Origin: an uncultured Clostridium sp.
Lineage (GTDB): Bacteria; Bacillota; Clostridia; Lachnospirales; Lachnospiraceae
Direction: 5' to 3'
DNA length: 11,078 nt
Assembly: GCA_958349075.1 (NCBI GenBank)
Contig: CATWBR010000111.1
Span: 1-11,078 of the forward strand
Positions 7,409-11,078 of this stretch are shown piece after piece. Under the pieces are notes generated by a model. It had not been told where the DNA came from, did no database searches, and saw nothing but the letters and a program-made list of their open reading frames with translations. Numbering within the stretch: the first letter of the stretch is position 1; every line of letters begins with the position of its first letter. A program made the position numbers and the translations under genes.

Positions 7409-7645
7409 GTTGTGAGAATACTTACAACATATACAGGAAAGCAGGTATCCGCCTCACCCTGGCACGAACAAGTGACCCGGGTTCATAGATGAAACGATGT
7501 GCTGTATTATTTCAGGGAGTTTCCGTGTGAGATAGGGCAGCAGATGGTTTTATATGAGGGAGTGGATAGCCAGGCTGTCCGCTTTATTTTTTGCCCTACA
7601 GGGAAAGAACGGGGCATGCCGATTCCAGAACAACATGACTTATTT
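7409..7645 (+). promoter_or_regulatory. Structured infC leader (L20-type autoregulatory leader)
   Basis: About 250 nt of untranslated leader separate the promoter from infC. It opens with a hairpin, GTTGTGAG (7409-7416) against CTTACAAC (7421-7428), and contains further pairable segments (GTTCA/TGAA near 7480-7493; CTCAC near 7455 against GTGAG near 7528). An intrinsic terminator is at 7559-7592. TAGGGCA (7533-7539) is fully complementary to TGCCCTA (7592-7598), which overlaps the end of the U-tract and could compete with or frame the terminator. In Bacillus subtilis, ribosomal protein L20 represses this same operon by promoting premature termination in the leader. The same mechanism is inferred here from position and attenuator; I cannot verify the L20-binding fold by eye. 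Confidence 0.75.
7559..7592 (+). terminator. Leader attenuator terminator upstream of infC
   Basis: AGTGGATAG (7561-7569) pairs with CTGTCCGCT (7575-7583), with two G-U pairs and loop CCAGG. It is extended outward by G-U pairs and followed by TTATTTTTT (7584-7592). It lies 67 nt before the infC start, inside the transcript, so it must be regulated for the operon to be expressed. Confidence 0.85.
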
Positions 7646-7659
7646 GGAGGTGTACGACT

Positions 7660-8166
7660 ATTAGCGAATTAATGATTAACGAGCAAATCAGAGACAAGGA
7701 AGTACGGCTGATTGGCGAGGACGGGGAGCAGTTAGGCATCGTGCCGGGAAAAGAGGCACTGAGGATGGCTCAGGAAGCAGAGCTTGACCTGGTGAAGATT
7801 GCGCCTACGGCAAAGCCGCCGGTATGTAAGATTATCGACTATGGCAAGTACCGTTATGAACTGGCACGCAAGGAAAAAGAAGCCAAGAAGAAACAGAAGG
7901 TAATCGAGATAAAGGAAGTTCGTTTGTCACCCAACATTGACACCAACGACCTGAACACCAAGGTGGGAGCTGCCAGAAAGTTTTTGGAGAAGGGCGACAA
8001 AGTGAAGGTGACACTTCGTTTCCGCGGTCGTGAGATGGCCCATATGTTCAAGTCCAAATACATCCTGGATGATTTCGCTGAGAGTTTAAAGGATATCGCA
8101 GTTATAGATAAACCCTCCAAAGTTGAAGGAAGAAGCATGGTTATGTTTTTAACTGCAAAACGTTAA
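7660..8166 (+). CDS. infC: Translation initiation factor IF-3, AUU start (168 aa)
   Basis: IF-3 binds the 30S subunit, keeps it from joining 50S early, and checks start codon and initiator tRNA. The N-domain (INEQIRDKEVRLIGEDGEQLG...LVKIAPTAKPPVCKIIDYGKYRYE), the lysine-rich linker (KEKEAKKKQK) and the C-domain (IKEVRLSPNIDTNDLNTK ... FRGREMAH) are complete and canonical. I place the start at ATT 7660 (fMet-Ser-Glu-Leu-Met-Ile-Asn-Glu), because GGAGGT at 7646-7651 lies 8 nt before it. The first in-frame ATG (7672) is 20 nt from that site, too far. AUU starts for infC are known in E. coli and Bacillus, where IF-3 discriminates against its own start codon and so limits its synthesis. It is first in the operon with rpmI and rplT. 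Confidence 0.97.
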   Translation: MSELMINEQIRDKEVRLIGEDGEQLGIVPGKEALRMAQEAELDLVKIAPTAKPPVCKIIDYGKYRYELARKEKEAKKKQKVIEIKEVRLSPNIDTNDLNTKVGAARKFLEKGDKVKVTLRFRGREMAHMFKSKYILDDFAESLKDIAVIDKPSKVEGRSMVMFLTAKR

Positions 8167-8195
8167 AATAGAAAGTTTTAAGGAGGAAATTTACA

Positions 8196-8393
8196 ATGCC
8201 AAAGTTAAAAACCAGCAGAGCTGCAGCAAAGCGCTTTAAAAAGACAGGAACCGGTAAGTTAGTCCGCAATAAAGCTTACAAGTCTCACATCTTAACTAAG
8301 AAATCCACTAAGAGGAAGAGAAATCTTAGAAAAGATATCGTTACCGATGCTACTAACTCAAAGGTAATGAAGAAGATTTTACCATATCTGTAA
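8196..8393 (+). CDS. rpmI: 50S ribosomal protein L35
   Basis: A 65-residue, very basic protein beginning [21 protein letters not shown], the standard L35 N-terminus, with the Lys/Arg-rich middle that contacts 23S rRNA and the usual C-terminal [15 protein letters not shown] (8180-8186) is 9 nt before the ATG. It sits 29 nt after infC and 28 nt before rplT, the conserved operon order. Confidence 0.98.
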   Translation: MPKLKTSRAAAKRFKKTGTGKLVRNKAYKSHILTKKSTKRKRNLRKDIVTDATNSKVMKKILPYL

Positions 8394-8421
8394 GTTTGAA
8401 TTGTAGAAGGAGGAATTACCG

Positions 8422-8778
8422 ATGGCAAGAATAAAAGGCGGTTTAAATGCAAAGAAGAAACACAATAGAGTCTTAAAGATGGCTAAGGGCTACAGAGGCG
8501 CCCGTTCCAAGCAGTACAGGATTGCAAAGCAGTCTGTAATGCGTGCCCTGACCAGCTCCTATGCAGGCAGAAAAGAGAGAAAGAGACAGTTCAGACAGCT
8601 GTGGATTGCACGTATCAATGCTGCAGCACGTATCAACGGCCTGTCCTACAGCAAGTTCATGTACGGCTTAAAGTTAGCTGAGGTTGACTTAAACCGTAAG
8701 GTTCTGTCTGAAATGGCTATCAATGACGCAGAGGGATTTGCAAAGTTAGCTGAACTGGCTAAGTCCAAAATTGCTTAA
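8422..8778 (+). CDS. rplT: 50S ribosomal protein L20
   Basis: A 118-residue protein beginning MARIKGGLNAKKKHNRVLK, with the long basic N-terminal extension that threads into 23S rRNA (KGYRGARSKQYRIAKQSVMRA) and the globular C-terminal domain (LWIARINAAARINGLSYSKFMYGLK). Length and sequence match the family. AAGGAGG (8407-8413) is 8 nt upstream. L20 is needed early in 50S assembly and, in Firmicutes, is the likely repressor acting on the leader of this operon. An intrinsic terminator follows. Confidence 0.98.
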   Translation: MARIKGGLNAKKKHNRVLKMAKGYRGARSKQYRIAKQSVMRALTSSYAGRKERKRQFRQLWIARINAAARINGLSYSKFMYGLKLAEVDLNRKVLSEMAINDAEGFAKLAELAKSKIA

Positions 8779-8801
8779 CTTAGAATTGATATAGGATTAC
8801 A

Positions 8802-8840
8802 AGAGGGTATTGCAGGACAAGCTGCAGTGCCCTCTTTTTT
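8802..8840 (+). terminator. Operon-end intrinsic terminator after rplT
   Basis: AGAGGGTATTGCAG (8802-8815) pairs along its full 14 nt with CTGCAGTGCCCTCT (8822-8835), including two G-U pairs, with a 6-nt loop and a T-run to 8840. Confidence 0.95.
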
Positions 8841-8871
8841 GAAACGGACTTTTCGCGGCTGTTTCAAAAAA
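8835..8871. other. Second hairpin reusing the rplT terminator U-tract
   Basis: TTTTTTGAAACGG (8835-8847) can pair with CTGTTTCAAAAAA (8859-8871), 13 positions with one G-U, loop 11 nt. Its left arm is the U-tract of the rplT terminator and its right arm runs into the ribosome site of the next gene (GGAGG at 8873-8877). In read-through RNA it could form and partly hide that site. No separate promoter for the downstream gene is obvious in 8841-8885. Confidence 0.6.
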
Positions 8872-8885
8872 GGGAGGAGAATGAG

Positions 8886-9785
8886 TTGAAGAAAGCGCTG
8901 ATATACGGGATTCTGGCATCCTTTTTCTTTGCGTTTACCTTTATCCTGAACAGAAGCATGAATCTGGCCGGAGGATACTGGATGTGGGCGGCCAGCCTCA
9001 GGTATCTGTTTACATTTCCCATATTGCGTATCATGCTGGCTGGGAGCCCCTCGCCGGCCAGGGTGTGGAGCGCTGTAAAGGAGGCGCCTGTCTCATGGCT
9101 GGTATGGAGTACGGTGGGATTCGGGCTGTTTTACGCGCCTCTTACCTTTGGATCCGTGTTGGGGGAATCCTGGCTGGCCGCAGCGACCTGGCAGCTGACC
9201 ATAGTGGCAGGCGTGCTTTTAACGCCGCTATTTGGAAAAAGAATACCAATACGGAATCTGGGATGGTCTGTTCTCGTTCTGGCAGGCGTATTTATGATGC
9301 AGGTGCCTCATCTGAAGCGGATGGAGGTGAGGACTGTGCTCTTTACGCTGGTGCCAATACTGGTGGCGGCATTTTCCTATCCCCTGGGGAACCGTAAAAT
9401 GATGGCGCTTTGCCCGGCAGGCATGACGACTCTGGAACGGGTTTACGGCATGACACTGTGCAGCATGCCTTTTTGGATTTTTATGTCTGGCTGGGCCTGG
9501 GTAAAAGAAGGACCGGCAGACCGCGGACAGGTATTCCAGTCCCTGTGTGTGGCTCTGTTTTCAGGTGTTATTGCCACGGTCCTGTTCTTTAAGGCTACGG
9601 ATCTGGTTAAGGAAAATCCGCGCCATCTGGCAGTGATAGAGGCTACCCAGTGCGGTGAGGTGGTATTTACCCTGTTGGGAGGAATCCTGCTGCTAAAGGA
9701 CAGGGTTCCGGAGCCGGCGGGACTGGCCGGAATCGCAGTGATTGTGGCCGGTATGGTGGGAAACAGCCTGTCAGCAGGAGAATAA
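8886..9785 (+). CDS. DMT superfamily exporter, EmrE-like multidrug resistance family (299 aa), TTG start
   Basis: About ten hydrophobic helices with short loops, arranged as two halves of five, the drug/metabolite transporter fold in the inner membrane. The first helix (LIYGILASFFFAFTFILNRSMN) followed by GGYWMWAASLRYLFTFP is typical of the 'putative multidrug resistance efflux transporter' branch (PF13536). Later features are GESWLAAATWQLTIVAGVLL and, in the second half, FFKATDLVKENPRHLAVIEATQ and a last helix AGIAVIVAGMVGN. The substrate is unknown. The TTG at 8886 is 8 nt from GGAGG (8873-8877). An ATG at 8881 in another frame reads only ATG-AGT-TGA and overlaps the TTG. Expression may come from terminator read-through, as no good promoter is visible. 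Confidence 0.9.
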   Translation: MKKALIYGILASFFFAFTFILNRSMNLAGGYWMWAASLRYLFTFPILRIMLAGSPSPARVWSAVKEAPVSWLVWSTVGFGLFYAPLTFGSVLGESWLAAATWQLTIVAGVLLTPLFGKRIPIRNLGWSVLVLAGVFMMQVPHLKRMEVRTVLFTLVPILVAAFSYPLGNRKMMALCPAGMTTLERVYGMTLCSMPFWIFMSGWAWVKEGPADRGQVFQSLCVALFSGVIATVLFFKATDLVKENPRHLAVIEATQCGEVVFTLLGGILLLKDRVPEPAGLAGIAVIVAGMVGNSLSAGE

Positions 9786-9789
9786 TGCG

Positions 9790-9819
9790 GTGAAAGCCGG
9801 GTATACCCGGCGGTTTCGC
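9790..9819. other. GC-rich palindromic hairpin after the DMT gene
   Basis: GCCGGGTATACCCGGC (9796-9811) is a perfect 16-bp palindrome, and GTGAAA (9790-9795) can pair with TTTCGC (9814-9819) outside it. No U-tract follows on either strand, so termination by it would be non-canonical. The GTATAC centre could also be a dimeric protein-binding site. Confidence 0.55.
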
Positions 9820-9881
9820 GGCAGAAAATAAGGGAAAAAGCAGCCTCCAAGCGTTATAATAACCAAAGGAGGTTGTGGGCA

Positions 9882-10070
9882 ATGATTAAGGATGCATATG
9901 TACAATACCAGTCGCGGAAAGCGGCAAAGGACCTGTTTGATGCAATGGAACTGCTGCCGGGGCGGGTGAAGATGGAGCGGGATGTCCACTATATTGACGA
10001 CAAGACAGCAGCCATGAACCTGCATCTGGTCCTGATGATGGCGGCCCTGGAGGACGGGTTATGGCAGTGA
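9882..10070 (+). CDS. Small protein of unknown function (62 aa)
   Basis: I do not recognise this protein. It begins MIKDAYVQYQSRKAAKDLFD and ends AALEDGLWQ; it is charged, without signal peptide or membrane helix, and looks mostly helical (an amphipathic N-terminal half, then a Met/Leu-rich segment MNLHLVLMMAALEDG). That it is a real gene is supported by AAAGGAGG (9865-9872) 9 nt before the ATG and by its place in a same-strand run between the transporter and Nudix genes. A TTG at 9873 lies in frame but overlaps the ribosome site. TATAAT at 9855-9860 lacks a -35 partner and is too close to the ribosome site to be a convincing promoter. The Nudix gene starts 62 nt later. Confidence 0.7.
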   Translation: MIKDAYVQYQSRKAAKDLFDAMELLPGRVKMERDVHYIDDKTAAMNLHLVLMMAALEDGLWQ

Positions 10071-10132
10071 GGCTGTTCACGAAAAGGCCCGCTGTGCAGA
10101 CCGCAGGAAAGTAAGGGAGAAAAAGAGGGACA

Positions 10133-10714
10133 ATGAAGAAGGCGGATAATAAAGATGAAAAACTGAATATGAATCTTTCATGGAAAATACTGGATGAGAC
10201 AACTGTAATCAAGGATTCATGGATTGATATGCGCGCCAGCACCTGCCAGCTGCCGGGCGGCATGGTCATTGCCCCCTTTTACGTCAATCATCTGCCGGAT
10301 TTTGCGGTGGTGGTGGCGGTAACGCCGGAGCACAGGGTGATAATGGTGCGCCAGTACCGCCACGGCGTGGAGAAGGTGCTTTTGGAGCTTCCGGCGGGAT
10401 GCATCGAGGCAGGAGAGGATCCAAAGGACGGGGCTGCCAGAGAACTGCTGGAGGAAACCGGATACAAGGCAGGGAGTCTGGAATTCCTCTTCAAAATCGC
10501 CCCGAATGCCAGCAACTGCACCAGCTATGCCCAGTGCTACCTGGCCAGGAATGTATTCCCGGCCGCAGCCCAGAACCTGGACGAGACAGAGGCCCTGGAG
10601 GTAGTGGAGATGGAGGGGGAGGAAGTGAAGCGTTTGCTGAGGGAAGGCGGGGTAGAACAGGCCGTACATGTGGCGGCGCTGTACAGGGCGGCGGAGCTGG
10701 GGGCATTAGGTTAA
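10133..10714 (+). CDS. Nudix hydrolase, ADP-ribose-pyrophosphatase-like (193 aa)
   Basis: Nudix enzymes cleave nucleoside diphosphates linked to another group, using Mg2+ held by the Nudix box. The box is complete at residues 89-111: Gly89, Glu95, Arg103-Glu104, Glu107-Glu108, Gly110. The N-terminal part (WKILDETTVIKDSWIDMR ... FAVVVAVTPEHRVIMVRQYR) matches the ADP-ribose pyrophosphatase/NudF-like layout with its N-terminal sheet and the VRQYR strand. After the box the sequence is IAPNASNCTSYAQCYLA, where classical ADP-ribose pyrophosphatases have a Pro-Gly-rich loop ending in a conserved Glu, so the substrate may differ. The ATG at 10133 is preceded by a poorly spaced GAGGG and, farther, AAGGGAG, so the start is a little uncertain. 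It converges on the minus-strand gene that ends at 10732, with 17 nt between and no terminator seen. Confidence 0.93.
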   Translation: MKKADNKDEKLNMNLSWKILDETTVIKDSWIDMRASTCQLPGGMVIAPFYVNHLPDFAVVVAVTPEHRVIMVRQYRHGVEKVLLELPAGCIEAGEDPKDGAARELLEETGYKAGSLEFLFKIAPNASNCTSYAQCYLARNVFPAAAQNLDETEALEVVEMEGEEVKRLLREGGVEQAVHVAALYRAAELGALG

Positions 10715-10731
10715 ATGGGATGAATGTGCCT

Positions 10732-10935
10732 TTAATGCTCTCCTGTTTTATAATCGTCTCTTGCCCAGTTGGGAGCATTGATAGGGCCTGCTTTGGCGTT
10801 TCCGTTTTTGGCAGCCCCCTGGATTTCGGGAACCTGGGCCTGCTCATTTTTGGGATGGTTCATTTTGTGGTGGTTCTCGGTTCCGTGATTATCAGCGTCG
10901 TAAGGGCTGGGTCTTCTCATTCCTGCTTTTGCCAT
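10732..10935 (-). CDS. Small hydrophilic protein, probably disordered, unknown function (67 aa)
   Basis: On the minus strand GAAAGGAGGT lies 6 nt before the ATG at 10933-10935, the best ribosome site in this part of the window, so the gene is probably real. The product begins MAKAGMRRPSPYDADNHGTE and contains NHHKMNHPKNEQ and PEIQGAAKNGNAKAGPINAP. It has no Leu, Phe or Cys and is rich in Asn, Ala, His, Pro and Lys, so it should lack a hydrophobic core. Small acidic-extractable spore proteins of Firmicutes have this general character, but I see no defining motif of a known class and no clear sporulation promoter upstream, so that is only a suggestion. The upstream region (10936-11078) is cut by the window end. 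Confidence 0.8.
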   Translation of the reverse strand: MAKAGMRRPSPYDADNHGTENHHKMNHPKNEQAQVPEIQGAAKNGNAKAGPINAPNWARDDYKTGEH

Positions 10936-10956
10936 GATGATACCTCCTTTCCATAA

Positions 10957-11078
10957 TAGTTTTTGTATGATTGGCGGAAAATATTCGGGAGAAGGTACCT
11001 TTCCGTTTTTGCATTTGGTTTTTCTGCCAAATCCACATATTACCAGCTGTGAATTTGCCTGCGTACCCGATACAGAAT
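10957..11078. other. Intergenic DNA upstream of the small minus-strand gene
   Basis: No open frame of note is present. Two small inverted repeats are visible: AAGGTACCTT (about 10995-11004) flanked by GGA/TCC, and ATTTGG/CCAAAT (about 11013-11032). No convincing -35/-10 pair for the minus-strand gene was found; its promoter may lie here in a weak form or beyond the window. Confidence 0.4.

Noticed and set aside
8984..9397. 137-residue plus-strand open frame within the DMT exporter
   Set aside because: It is out of frame with the ten-helix protein, and its composition is typical of a shifted membrane-protein frame.
9855..9860. TATAAT just before the 62-residue gene
   Set aside because: There is no -35 at proper spacing, and a start about 7 nt downstream would fall in the ribosome site.
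10399..10956. 185-residue plus-strand open frame overlapping the Nudix gene and running past it
   Set aside because: It is a Gly/Arg-rich out-of-frame shadow of the Nudix gene and then of the minus-strand small gene. Nudix motifs are all in the other frame, so there is no frameshift.

Overview
This window looks like chromosome from a Gram-positive, anaerobic-type Firmicute, most likely a Lachnospiraceae (Clostridium symbiosum / Enterocloster-like gut clostridium). The grounds are a tRNA-Thr T-box leader in front of thrS, the infC-rpmI-rplT operon with a long leader and an AUU-initiated infC, a Cys-rich DUF1540 protein, strong AGGAGG ribosome binding sites, and frequent GTG/TTG starts. The species is inferred from these features; no 16S or species marker is present. 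No phage, insertion sequence, CRISPR array or tRNA/rRNA gene is visible.

Layout. (1) Positions 1-300: the C-terminal end of a membrane protein on the + strand, closed by a 16-bp perfect inverted repeat that can terminate transcription from both sides. (2) 324-920: a minus-strand gene for a coiled-coil protein built from near-identical 42-bp tandem repeats, with its own promoter. (3) 1130-4394: a probable three-gene unit on the + strand: a secreted GHL10/DUF187 glycoside-hydrolase-like protein, a MATE exporter and a GNAT acetyltransferase, the last two overlapping by 17 nt. (4) 4399-6768: a consensus sigma-A promoter, a T-box riboswitch with an ACC (Thr) specifier, its terminator, a series of short hairpins that looks like an inserted repeat element, then thrS. 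(5) 6857-7329: a DUF1540 gene with a strong hairpin before it and a terminator after it. (6) 7373-8840: promoter, long infC leader with an intrinsic attenuator, infC (AUU start), rpmI, rplT and a terminator. (7) 8886-10714: a DMT-type exporter with a TTG start, an unrecognised 62-residue protein and a Nudix hydrolase. (8) 10732-10935: a small, disordered-looking minus-strand protein with a perfect RBS, convergent with the Nudix gene.

The best-understood logic is control of translation genes by RNA. Uncharged tRNA-Thr should switch thrS on through the T-box. The infC operon carries an attenuator of the kind L20 uses for feedback in Firmicutes, plus the AUU start codon that lets IF3 limit its own synthesis.

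Most of the window is ordinary housekeeping and transport. The parts worth a second look are the recently expanded heptad-repeat gene, the modular hairpin array wedged between the T-box terminator and thrS, a second case where a terminator U-tract re-pairs with downstream sequence after rplT, and two small unassigned proteins. I did not find a convincing new multi-gene system.
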